Part shown: piece after piece, positions 1 through 6,680 of the stretch | Layout: each line of letters starts with the position of its first letter | How positions within the stretch are numbered: position 1 is the stretch's first letter | Assembly (NCBI GenBank): GCA_013298245.1 | Contig: JAAFHD010000161.1 | Coordinates: forward strand, 1-7,825 | Direction: 5' to 3' | Source of the DNA: Alphaproteobacteria bacterium | GTDB taxonomy: Bacteria; Pseudomonadota; Alphaproteobacteria; Acetobacterales; Acetobacteraceae | Length of the DNA stretch: 7,825 nucleotides | The notes under the pieces: generated by a model | The model's database searches: none | What the model was told of the DNA's origin: nothing | What the model saw: only the letters and a program-made list of their open reading frames with translations | Translations under genes and position numbers: made by a program

Positions 1-1
1 A

Positions 2-661
2 TACCTGCAAGTGGGTGCGATGATCGGCACCATCATGGCCGCGAATGTGCTGATGATCATCATCCCCGGCCAGAAAAAGATGGTCGCGGCCGTCGTCGCG
101 AACGGCCCGATCGACCCGCGCTGGGGCGGCTGGGGCAAGCAGCGCAGCGTGCACAACAACTACATGACGCTGCCCGTCATCTTCATCATGTTGAGCCCGC
201 ATTACCCGATGTTCTGGCAGCACGAGCAGGCCTGGTTGCTGCTGGTGGCGATGGCGTTTGCGGGTGCCTTGGTGCGGCAATTCTTCAACCTGCGGCATCG
301 CGGCATCGCGGCGTATGATTTCTGGCTGCTGGGTGGTGCGGTGGTGGTGCTGGTGGCGGTGTTCATCGCACCGCCGAAGCGCGCGGCCGCACCTGCGCAG
401 GCCGTGCCCTTCGCGGAGGTGCAGGCGATCATGGCCGCGCGCTGCGTGGAATGCCACGCGCCACGCCCCAGCAACACGGCCTTCGCGGCGCCGCCCAAGG
501 GTGTGGTGCTGCACACGCCCAACCAGGTGCGGCGCCAGGCGCAATCCTGGTCGGCGCAGGTGCGCACCGAAGCCATGCCACCCAACAATTCCACCGGGAT
601 CACAGAGGCCGAACGCGCGCGCCTGCTGGCCTGGGTGGCTGCGGGCGCGCGGCTGGATTAA
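2..661 (+). CDS. puuD: Urate oxidase PuuD, membrane-bound with C-terminal cytochrome c domain (5' partial)
   Basis: The reading frame is open from the window edge (first full codon at base 2), so the N-terminus is missing; 219 residues remain of a family usually near 400. PuuD oxidises urate to 5-hydroxyisourate in the inner membrane and passes electrons to its own cytochrome c domain, starting purine-ring breakdown. The visible part has about four hydrophobic segments (fragment residues about 4-23, 55-66, 78-91 and 107-124). The soluble loop [21 protein letters not shown], typical of PuuD, lies at about 38-58. A monohaem domain follows, with C148-V-E-C151-H152 binding haem and an M192-P-P motif supplying the likely axial methionine. 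The TAA stop overlaps the stop of the convergent acyl-CoA synthetase gene. The GTG at base 11 is an internal valine, not a start. The rest of any urate pathway would lie to the left of the window. The family call is strong. Confidence 0.9.
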   Translation, partial: YLQVGAMIGTIMAANVLMIIIPGQKKMVAAVVANGPIDPRWGGWGKQRSVHNNYMTLPVIFIMLSPHYPMFWQHEQAWLLLVAMAFAGALVRQFFNLRHRGIAAYDFWLLGGAVVVLVAVFIAPPKRAAAPAQAVPFAEVQAIMAARCVECHAPRPSNTAFAAPPKGVVLHTPNQVRRQAQSWSAQVRTEAMPPNNSTGITEAERARLLAWVAAGARLD

Positions 662-2304
662 GCGGTCTTCTGCACCGCGATCCCCAGCTCCTCGATCATG
701 CGCTCCCGCATGATGAATTTCTGCACCTTCCCGGTGACGGTCATCGGGAAGGCATCCACGAAGCGGATCAACTTCGGCACCTTGTAGTGCGCGATCTGCC
801 CGCGGCAGAATTCCTGTATATCGGCGGGTGTTGCTTCCTCACCAGGCTTCAGCCTGATCCACGCGCAAAGCTCCTCGCCATAGCGCGCATCAGGTACGCC
901 GATCACCTGGACATCGGCGATCTTCGGGTGGCGATACAGGAACTCCTCCACCTCACGCGGATAGATGTTCTCGCCGCCGCGGATCACCAGGTCCTTGATG
1001 CGCCCGACGATGTTGCAGAAGCCTTCCTCATCGATCACCGCGAGGTCGCCGGTGTGCATCCAGCCCGCGGGATCAATGGCTTCGCGCGTGCGCGCCTCGT
1101 CATCCCAATAGCCCAGCATCACCGAATACCCGCGCGTGCACAGTTCACCGGTGGCGCCACGCGACACCACGCGCCCTTCGCCATCCACGATCTTCACCTC
1201 CACATGCGGATGCACGCGGCCCACGGTCGAAACCCGCCGCTCGATGCTGTCTTCGATGGAAGATTGGAAACTGACGGGCGAGGTTTCCGTCATCCCATAG
1301 GCGATGGTGACCTCGCTGATATGCATGTCCGAAATCGCGCGCTTCATCACCTCGATCGGGCAGGGCGAACCCGCCATGATTCCGGTGCGCAGCGATGACA
1401 AGTCGAAGCGCTTGAACTCCGGATGATCCAGCTGTGCGATGAACATCGTCGGCACGCCATAGAGGCTGGTGCAGCGCTCCGCCTCGATGGCCTCCAGTGT
1501 GGCCAGCGGATCGAAACCTTCGGACGGATAGACCATGCAGGCGCCATGCGTCGTGCAGCCCAGATTGCCCATCACCATCCCGAAGCAGTGATACAGCGGC
1601 ACCGGGATGCAGATCTTGTCGTGCTCGGTGATCCGCTGCGCGCGCGCGGTGAAATAGCCGTTGTTGAGGATATTGTGGTGCGTCAGCGTCGCACCCTTCG
1701 GCGCGCCGGTGGTGCCTGACGTGAATTGGATGTTGATCGGGTCATCCGATTGCAGCGTGGCGGAAATCTCCGCCAGCCGCGCCTTCGCCGCATGCCCCGC
1801 GGGCTCCGCCAGATCGGCGAACGGCATCCACCCCGCCACCGCCGGCCCGCCCACCTGGATACGGTGCTTCAGCGTGGGCAGGCGTGCGGCACCCAGTTCC
1901 TCGATCATCGCGACATACGCGCTGGTCTTGAAAGCCGTCGCGGCCACCAGCGCCACGCAGCCCACCTTGTTCAGCGCGTAGTCCACTTCGGACAAGCGAT
2001 AGCTTGGGTTGATGTTCACCAGCACCAGGCCCGCCATCGCGGTCGCATACTGCGTCAACGCCCATTCGGCATTGTTGGGCGACCAGATGCCGACGCGATC
2101 GCCCTTGTCCAGCCCCAACGCCAGCAGGTTCGCCGCCAGGTCCTCCACGCGGCGATAGAACTCCGCATAGCTCCAGCGCACATCCTGCGCGCGCGCCACC
2201 AGTGCCGGCCTGTCCGGAAAACGTGCCACGGTCGCGGCCAGGTTGGCGCCGATGGTGCCGCCCAGCAATTCAGTCGCACTCGCGCCATGCACGTAGCTGT
2301 CCAT
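658..2304 (-). CDS. ACSF2-like acyl-CoA synthetase (AMP-binding, fatty-acid-CoA ligase)
   Basis: A complete ANL-superfamily adenylating enzyme of 548 residues. It activates a carboxylic acid with ATP to an acyl-adenylate and transfers it to CoA, presumably in the cytoplasm. Numbered from the first of three possible ATGs (2310), it shows the P-loop [10 protein letters not shown] (197-206), the A5 motif YGMTETSP (338-345), the WMHTGDL motif with the ribose-binding Asp (418-423), the hinge and A8 block [16 protein letters not shown] (436-451), and the C-terminal catalytic Lys in TVTGK (K528). Local wording such as [15 protein letters not shown] and YSVMLGYW matches mitochondrial ACSF2 and its bacterial relatives, so a medium- or branched-chain acyl substrate is plausible; the true substrate is unknown. 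The gene opens ATGATGATG. The AGGGAG at 2312-2317 lies 1, 4 and 7 nt from the three ATGs, so the third (2304) is chosen. It is the last gene of the operon, 20 nt after gluconokinase. Confidence 0.9.
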   Translation of the reverse strand: MDSYVHGASATELLGGTIGANLAATVARFPDRPALVARAQDVRWSYAEFYRRVEDLAANLLALGLDKGDRVGIWSPNNAEWALTQYATAMAGLVLVNINPSYRLSEVDYALNKVGCVALVAATAFKTSAYVAMIEELGAARLPTLKHRIQVGGPAVAGWMPFADLAEPAGHAAKARLAEISATLQSDDPINIQFTSGTTGAPKGATLTHHNILNNGYFTARAQRITEHDKICIPVPLYHCFGMVMGNLGCTTHGACMVYPSEGFDPLATLEAIEAERCTSLYGVPTMFIAQLDHPEFKRFDLSSLRTGIMAGSPCPIEVMKRAISDMHISEVTIAYGMTETSPVSFQSSIEDSIERRVSTVGRVHPHVEVKIVDGEGRVVSRGATGELCTRGYSVMLGYWDDEARTREAIDPAGWMHTGDLAVIDEEGFCNIVGRIKDLVIRGGENIYPREVEEFLYRHPKIADVQVIGVPDARYGEELCAWIRLKPGEEATPADIQEFCRGQIAHYKVPKLIRFVDAFPMTVTGKVQKFIMRERMIEELGIAVQKTA

Positions 2305-2311
2305 CATCATT

Positions 2312-2317
2312 CTCCCT
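2312..2317 (-). promoter_or_regulatory. Ribosome binding site AGGGAG for the acyl-CoA synthetase
   Basis: On the minus strand this reads AGGGAG and sits in the short gap after the gluconokinase stop. It decides between three consecutive ATG codons. Only the third has the 7-nt spacing also seen for the binding-protein gene in this window; the first would be just 1 nt away. Confidence 0.7.
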
Positions 2318-2324
2318 GTGTCGT

Positions 2325-2825
2325 TCAGGATGCGTCAGCGCCGCGCAAGGCTGCAAGCGCGGTCGCGACCAACACATCCGGCGGCGCGCCGATATCCAGG
2401 ATGATCGCGCCCTCATCAGCACCTGGCGCTTCCAGCGTGGCAAACTGGCTGGCCATCAGGCTGGCCGGCATGAAGTGGTCGCTGCGGGCCGATTGCCGTG
2501 TGGCGATCATCGCCGCATCACCCGACAAATGCAGCACGCGCAAGCCCGGTGCCAGCGCGCGCAGCCTGTCCCGATACGCGCGCTTCAACGCCGAACAGCC
2601 AGCAATTCCGCCGGCCTGCGCGCCCAACCACGCGCCAATCGCGTCCAGCCATGGCGCGCGGTCCGCATCCGTCAGCGCCTCGCCGCGCGACATTTTCTCG
2701 ATATTGGCTGGCGGGTGAAACGCATCGGCATCCGCGAATTCCACCCCCAGCGCCGCCCCCAGCAACGGCCCGATGGTGGATTTGCCGCTGCCCGAAACAC
2801 CCATCAGCAGGATGCGGTGCGCCAT
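2325..2825 (-). CDS. gntK: Gluconokinase (thermoresistant GntK family)
   Basis: A complete 166-residue kinase that phosphorylates D-gluconate with ATP to 6-phosphogluconate in the cytoplasm; this is a normal length for the family. Numbering here is from the alternative GTG at 2828. Visible marks are the Walker A loop GVSGSGKST (10-18), the substrate block [14 protein letters not shown] (33-46), [10 protein letters not shown] (52-61), [13 protein letters not shown] (78-90), and [16 protein letters not shown] (118-133), which together are diagnostic of GntK. The stop of the upstream dehydrogenase gene and this start form TGATG (2827-2823), so translation is probably coupled. A GTG at 2828 would give a GTGA overlap and one extra residue; ATG at 2825 is preferred because it is 8 nt from a weak GGAA. 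The product is the substrate of the enzyme encoded just upstream, which confirms the assignment by context. Confidence 0.93.
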   Translation of the reverse strand: MAHRILLMGVSGSGKSTIGPLLGAALGVEFADADAFHPPANIEKMSRGEALTDADRAPWLDAIGAWLGAQAGGIAGCSALKRAYRDRLRALAPGLRVLHLSGDAAMIATRQSARSDHFMPASLMASQFATLEAPGADEGAIILDIGAPPDVLVATALAALRGADAS

Positions 2826-3769
2826 CACTTGGTTTCCAGATGCCCGCCGAATCCCTTGCGCATCGCCGACAGCGCCTTGTTGGCAAAACTATCCGCGCGA
2901 CGGCTGTCGAAACGCGTCCACAGCGAGGCCGCCAACACCGGAATCGGGATGGCATTTTCCACCGCCGTATCCACTGTCCAGCGCCCCTCGCCACTATCGC
3001 CGACATGGCCGGAAAAGCCCTCCAGCGCCGGGTCCTGCGCCAAGGCCTGCGCCGTCAAATCCAGCAGCCAGGATGCGACCACGGAACCCCGCCGCCATAC
3101 CTCCGTGATCTCACCCACGGGCAGGTCCAGCGGGCCGTTTTCCAGCATGTCCAGGCCCTCGGCCATGGCCTGCATCATGCCGTATTCGATCCCGTTATGG
3201 ACCATCTTGGCGTAGTGCCCCGCACCCGGCCCGCCGCAATGCAGCCAGCCGCGCTGCGCCGTGCCGCCAGGCGCGCGCCCGGGCGTCGGCGGGGCCGATG
3301 CCTCGCCGGGTGCTAGCACATCAAACACATCTGCTAGCGCGTCCACCGCATCCGCATCGCCGCCGATCATCAGGCAATAGCCGCGCGCCAGGCCCCACAC
3401 GCCGCCAGACGTTCCCACATCCAAATAATGCACGCCCTTGTCGGCGAAATCCGCCGCACGATCGCGCGAATGCTTCCAGAAGGAATTGCCGCCCTCGATC
3501 ACCGTATCGCCCGCCGACAGCAGCGGCAGCAGCGCATCAAGCGTGGCCTGCGTCGGCCCGCCGGCCGGCACCATCACCCAGACCGCGCGCGGTGCTGGCA
3601 GGGATGCGACCAGCGCCGCCAGGCTGTCCGCCGGCGTGCAGCCCTCATCACGCAGCGCCGCACGCGCCGGCGCGTCCGTGTCGAACACCGCCACCGCAAC
3701 GCCCGCGCGCGCCAGGCGCCGCGCGATATTGCCACCCATTCGGCCGAGGCCAATCACACCAATCCGCAT
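2825..3769 (-). CDS. gnd: 6-phosphogluconate dehydrogenase, decarboxylating, short NAD-type (Gnd/YqeC class)
   Basis: A 314-residue oxidoreductase that converts 6-phosphogluconate to ribulose 5-phosphate and CO2 with reduction of NAD(P). It belongs to the short class (about 300-335 residues), not the roughly 470-residue E. coli-type enzyme. The N-terminal Rossmann fold has GLGRMGGNIARR (7-18). Strand beta-2 ends in D30 (VFDTD), with no Arg of the kind that binds the NADP phosphate, so NAD preference is inferred. The substrate block DVGTSGGVWGLARGYCLM spans 117-134. The catalytic Lys K188 precedes the HNGIEYG motif (191-197), and the all-helical C-terminal domain includes GEGRWT (260-265). The stop of the binding-protein gene and this start overlap as TGATG (3771-3767), and the gene's own stop overlaps gntK the same way. 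With gntK it makes a gluconate shunt into the pentose phosphate pathway. Codons 144-152 include two rare CTA codons inside a small repeat. Confidence 0.95.
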   Translation of the reverse strand: MRIGVIGLGRMGGNIARRLARAGVAVAVFDTDAPARAALRDEGCTPADSLAALVASLPAPRAVWVMVPAGGPTQATLDALLPLLSAGDTVIEGGNSFWKHSRDRAADFADKGVHYLDVGTSGGVWGLARGYCLMIGGDADAVDALADVFDVLAPGEASAPPTPGRAPGGTAQRGWLHCGGPGAGHYAKMVHNGIEYGMMQAMAEGLDMLENGPLDLPVGEITEVWRRGSVVASWLLDLTAQALAQDPALEGFSGHVGDSGEGRWTVDTAVENAIPIPVLAASLWTRFDSRRADSFANKALSAMRKGFGGHLETK

Positions 3770-5334
3770 CAGCTTTTCCGCACATTCCAGAACGACGGCA
3801 CGCCACCCAATATGCCCGACACATTGCGCCGATGCGCCGTGGTCAGGAAGTACTGCCCGACCGGTACCATCGGCACATCCGCCATCGCCTGCGCCTGGAT
3901 GCGCCGCGTGATGGCCTGTTGCGCGGCCAGGTCCGGCGCATCAAACCAGCTGTCGCGCAGCCGTTCCAACTCGGGGCTGTCGGGCCAGCCGATCCAACCA
4001 TTGGTGCCATTGCCGCGCAGCCCGAGATGCCCTGCGGGAGAAGCAAAATCCAACCCGCCACCCCAGGTGAAAAACGCCGACCAGCCATTGCGTTCCACAG
4101 GCTCCCGGCTGGTGCGCCGTTGCAGCACCGTGCCCCAGTCCAGCGACTGCACATCGATGTTCATGCCAATCCGGCGGAACATATCGGCGCCCACCTCGCT
4201 CATGGCGCGCACGAACGGAATGTCAGACGCCACGATCAGCACCATGCGCTGTCCGTTATAGCCCGCCGCTGCCAACTCGCGCCGCACGCGGTCCAGGTCG
4301 CGCGGGCCTGTCAGCGGTGCCAGCGCTTCATCGGATGCCAGCGGCGTGCCGGGCGTGAACACGCCCACATTCTGCCGCCACAGCTCGGCATTGGTGCCGA
4401 CGATCGCCTGCATGAAATCGGCCTGGTTCACCGCACCCAGAATCGCGCGCCGCACACCCGGATTGTTGAACGGCGGCTGCAGATGGTTGAAGCGCAGAAA
4501 GCCGATGAAGCCTGTCGTCTCCAGCGTCGTCACTTCGATATTGCGGTTGCGCCGCAGCGTGGGCAGCAGGTCGGTCAGCGCCTGTTCCCACCAATCCACC
4601 TCGCCCGCTTGCAGCGCGGCCGCGGCGGTCGCGCCATCGGGCATCACGATCCATTCGACGCGATCCAGATGCGTGACCTTGGGGCCGGCGGTGAAGCTGG
4701 GCGTGCCATCGGGGCGCGGCACATAGCCATCAAAACGATTGTAGACGGTGCGCGCGCCGGGCACGCGTTCGCCCAGGCGATATGGGCCAGAGCCGATGAT
4801 CTCCGTCACCTGCGTCGCCGCATCGGTGCGCGCCAGGCGCTCCGGCATGATGAAGGGCACCGTCACCGTGGTCTTGCCCAGCGCCGCCGGCAGCAACGGG
4901 AACGGCTTGTTCAGCCGGAAACGGAAGCGGCGATCGTCCAGCGCAACCAGTTCATCCGTCGCGGCGAACAGCGCCTGCCCAAACGCATCGCGCGCACCCC
5001 AGCGGCGCAGGGATGCCACACAATCCGACGCCCGCACTGGCTCCCCATCATGGAAGCGCAGGCCGGGGCGCAGCGTGATGGTCCAGGTTCGGCCGGCATC
5101 CTCCACCACATGGCCCTCGGCCATCTGTGGCTGCGGCTGGAAATTCGCGTCCAGCCCATAGAGCGTATCGTACACCAGATAGGCATGGTTGCGGCTGACG
5201 AAGGCGGTGGACCAAAGCGGGTCCAGCACCGACACATCCGCTTGCGGCACGAAGCGCAGCACGCGCGTGTTCTGCGCCAGCGCGGCAGCGGGTGCGGCCA
5301 AGGCGGCGGCCATCAGGGGGCGACGGGCGATCAT
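3769..5334 (-). CDS. ABC transporter substrate-binding protein, family 5 (peptide/nickel-type SBP_bac_5)
   Basis: A complete exported protein of 521 residues, a normal length for periplasmic family 5 solute-binding proteins, which capture peptides, nickel chelates, some sugars or other solutes for an ABC importer. The N-terminus MIARRPLMAAALAAPAAALA looks like a signal peptide with an Arg pair, possibly Tat-dependent, and cleavage is likely after ALA before Q21. No lipobox Cys is seen. Family marks include the early block with DPLW (38-41), YDTLYGLD (55-62) and a QMAEGHVVED-like segment (70-79). They continue with TWTITLRPGLRFHDGEPV (83-100), GSGPYRL (181-187), and a later LRFNHLQPPFNNPGVRRAI stretch. 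The frame is open further upstream to 5508, but AAGGAG 7 nt before 5334 fixes the start. It is the first operon gene, and no permease or ATPase gene lies in the window, so its partner transporter and ligand are unknown. Confidence 0.9.
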   Translation of the reverse strand: MIARRPLMAAALAAPAAALAQNTRVLRFVPQADVSVLDPLWSTAFVSRNHAYLVYDTLYGLDANFQPQPQMAEGHVVEDAGRTWTITLRPGLRFHDGEPVRASDCVASLRRWGARDAFGQALFAATDELVALDDRRFRFRLNKPFPLLPAALGKTTVTVPFIMPERLARTDAATQVTEIIGSGPYRLGERVPGARTVYNRFDGYVPRPDGTPSFTAGPKVTHLDRVEWIVMPDGATAAAALQAGEVDWWEQALTDLLPTLRRNRNIEVTTLETTGFIGFLRFNHLQPPFNNPGVRRAILGAVNQADFMQAIVGTNAELWRQNVGVFTPGTPLASDEALAPLTGPRDLDRVRRELAAAGYNGQRMVLIVASDIPFVRAMSEVGADMFRRIGMNIDVQSLDWGTVLQRRTSREPVERNGWSAFFTWGGGLDFASPAGHLGLRGNGTNGWIGWPDSPELERLRDSWFDAPDLAAQQAITRRIQAQAMADVPMVPVGQYFLTTAHRRNVSGILGGVPSFWNVRKS

Positions 5335-5341
5335 GGATGCT

Positions 5342-5347
5342 CTCCTT
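5342..5347 (-). promoter_or_regulatory. Ribosome binding site AAGGAG for the binding-protein gene
   Basis: Reads AAGGAG on the minus strand, 7 nt before the ATG at 5334. It rules out the 58-residue upstream extension, which has no hydrophobic leader at its start and would push the signal peptide inside the protein. Confidence 0.8.
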
Positions 5348-5387
5348 GCGGGTCGCGCATCCTGCGGCGCGCACGGCCCGACCGCAA
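5346..5387. repeat. Imperfect inverted repeat in the divergent region
   Basis: TTGCGGGTCG (5346-5355) is mirrored by CGACCGCAA (5379-5387), giving nine pairs with one bulged G and a 23-nt centre. In the minus-strand transcript the 3' arm would touch the first two bases of the AAGGAG ribosome binding site. It could be an mRNA leader hairpin, an operator, or chance in GC-rich DNA. Confidence 0.4.
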
Positions 5388-5433
5388 CCAGATTGGCGGA
5401 CGCGCCCACCCGTGCTGCACTGTCCAAAAGCCC

Positions 5434-5437
5434 GGAG
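5434..5437 (+). promoter_or_regulatory. Ribosome binding site GGAG for the decarboxylase gene
   Basis: GGAG lies 6 nt before the ATG at 5444 and decides this start. The same frame is open upstream to 5189, but that extension would run through the whole intergenic region and into the oppositely oriented binding-protein gene. Confidence 0.75.
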
Positions 5438-5443
5438 ACGACC

Positions 5444-6673
5444 ATGAAGACGCTGCCCCCCACCGGCCAGGCCTGGCCCGAAATTTCTGCTGCACTCGAA
5501 GCCGCCAAGGCGCGCGACTATTCCTGGAAACAGGGCCGCATGGCGGTCTTCTTCTACTACCTGGATGAAGAACTGGAGCGCGTGCAGAAACAGGCCTACC
5601 TCTCGTATTTCACCGAAAACAACCTGGGCCAGCGCGCCTTCCCCAGCCTCGCGAAACTGGAACGCGACGTCGTGGAAATGGGCCTGTCCCTGATGCACGC
5701 CGGGCCCGCCGCGGGCGGAACCTTCACCTCCGGCGGCAGCGAAAGCATTTTCCTGGCGATGCTGGCGGCGCGGGAGCGCGCAGGCCGCGCACACCCCAAC
5801 ATCGTGCTGCCCGAAACCGCGCACCTGACCTTCGACCGCGCCGCCTGGTACCTCGGCATCACGGTGCGCCGCGTGCCGGTGGGCGCGGGCTTCGCGGCCG
5901 ACGTGCCGGCGATGGAAGCGGCGATGGATGCCGACACCATCGCACTCGTCGGCTCCGCCCCCTGCTACCCCTACGGCATCATCGACGACATCACCGCACT
6001 CGGCGTCGTCGCGCAAAAACGCGACACCTGGTTGCACGTGGATGCCTGCGTCGGCGGCTTCCTGTCCCCCTTCCTCGAACGCATGGGCCACACGCTGGCG
6101 CCTTGGGATTTCCGCGTCCCCGGCGTCACCTCCATCAGCGCCGACATCCACAAGCACGGCATGGCCGCGAAGGGCGCATCGCTGCTGCTGGTGGCGGACG
6201 AAACCCTGCGCGCGCATCACCGCTTCGAAAGTGCGGCCTGGGCGCGCGGCCCTTACGTCGCCTACACCAGCCAGGGCACGCGGCCTGGCGGCGCGGTCGC
6301 TGCCGCCTGGGCCGTGATGCACCACCTGGGTGAAGCCGGCTACATCCGCGCCGCGCGGCGCATCATGGACGCCAAGGCGCGGCTGATGGCCGGCATCGAA
6401 GCCACGCAAGCCTTCGATATTCTGACGCCGTCACCGCACGCGATCTTCGTCTTCCGCCCGAAGGATGCGGGCCTGGACACCGGGCGCATCGCGGCCGCGT
6501 TGGATGCGCGCGGCTGGCTGCCCGGCCGCATGGCCGATGGCCATGGCATGCACATGCACCTGAACCCGATCCACGACACGGTGGTCGAGGAGTATCTGCG
6601 CCATCTGACCGAAAGTGTTGCCGAAGCGCGCGAGGGCCTGCGCGACAGTGCCGCGGTGGGCCGGGTCTACTGA
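5444..6673 (+). CDS. PLP-dependent decarboxylase/lyase, sphingosine-1-phosphate lyase-like (group II decarboxylase superfamily)
   Basis: A complete 409-residue fold-type I PLP enzyme. The superfamily includes glutamate, tyrosine and aromatic amino acid decarboxylases and sphingosine-1-phosphate lyase. Seen in sequence are the phosphate-binding loop TSGGSES (95-101), ETAHLTFDRAA with the ring-stacking His H127, the pyridine-nitrogen Asp D200 in HVDACVGGF, and the Schiff-base Lys K237 in SISADIHKHG (229-239). A second conserved Lys, K243, follows in AAKG. The SISADxHK wording is closest to S1P lyases, though the usual Tyr after the Lys is His here. There is no membrane segment, and the protein is shorter than eukaryotic S1P lyases (over 500 residues), so it is probably soluble. 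The reaction could be cleavage of a phosphorylated long-chain base or decarboxylation of an amino acid; the sequence does not settle it. It runs divergently from the binding-protein operon and ends 7 nt from the convergent small-protein gene. Confidence 0.85.
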   Translation: MKTLPPTGQAWPEISAALEAAKARDYSWKQGRMAVFFYYLDEELERVQKQAYLSYFTENNLGQRAFPSLAKLERDVVEMGLSLMHAGPAAGGTFTSGGSESIFLAMLAARERAGRAHPNIVLPETAHLTFDRAAWYLGITVRRVPVGAGFAADVPAMEAAMDADTIALVGSAPCYPYGIIDDITALGVVAQKRDTWLHVDACVGGFLSPFLERMGHTLAPWDFRVPGVTSISADIHKHGMAAKGASLLLVADETLRAHHRFESAAWARGPYVAYTSQGTRPGGAVAAAWAVMHHLGEAGYIRAARRIMDAKARLMAGIEATQAFDILTPSPHAIFVFRPKDAGLDTGRIAAALDARGWLPGRMADGHGMHMHLNPIHDTVVEEYLRHLTESVAEAREGLRDSAAVGRVY

Positions 6674-6680
6674 CGCCGCT

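Larger units (their letters stand above)
5335..5443. promoter_or_regulatory. Divergent intergenic control region between the binding-protein operon and the decarboxylase gene
   Basis: This 109-bp stretch is the only divergent gap in the window, so promoters for the minus-strand operon and the plus-strand decarboxylase gene should both lie here. No strong sigma-70 boxes are visible. The best plus-strand guess is TTGGCG (5393-5398), 17 nt, then TGCACT (5416-5421), which matches consensus poorly. An imperfect inverted repeat lies at 5346-5387. The location is secure; the exact promoter is not. Confidence 0.55.

Noticed and set aside
662..678. Rho-independent terminator after puuD.
   Set aside because: The stem is only 5 bp and no T-run follows on either strand, so it is kept only as an observation linked to the shared stop.
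451..1398. A 315-codon open frame on the plus strand across the puuD end.
   Set aside because: It overlaps puuD in another frame and is antisense to the acyl-CoA synthetase; His/Arg/Ala-rich shadow without motifs.
5335..5508. N-terminal extension of the binding protein to 5508.
   Set aside because: The AAGGAG at 5342-5347 and a signal peptide beginning at 5334 fix the shorter start; the extension would overlap the divergent decarboxylase gene.
3298..5568. A 756-codon open frame on the plus strand.
   Set aside because: It lies antisense across gnd and the binding-protein gene, both with clear family motifs, and its product is an Arg/Ala/His/Pro-rich composition typical of GC-driven shadow frames. 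No motif or ribosome binding site supports it.
5048..6409. A 453-codon open frame on the minus strand.
   Set aside because: It spans the divergent promoter region and is antisense to the well-supported PLP decarboxylase; low-complexity Gly/Ala/Arg/His composition with no recognisable domain.
6674..6680. Bidirectional terminator between the decarboxylase and small-protein genes.
   Set aside because: Only 7 nt separate the stops, and I found no stable hairpin with a T-tract around them.
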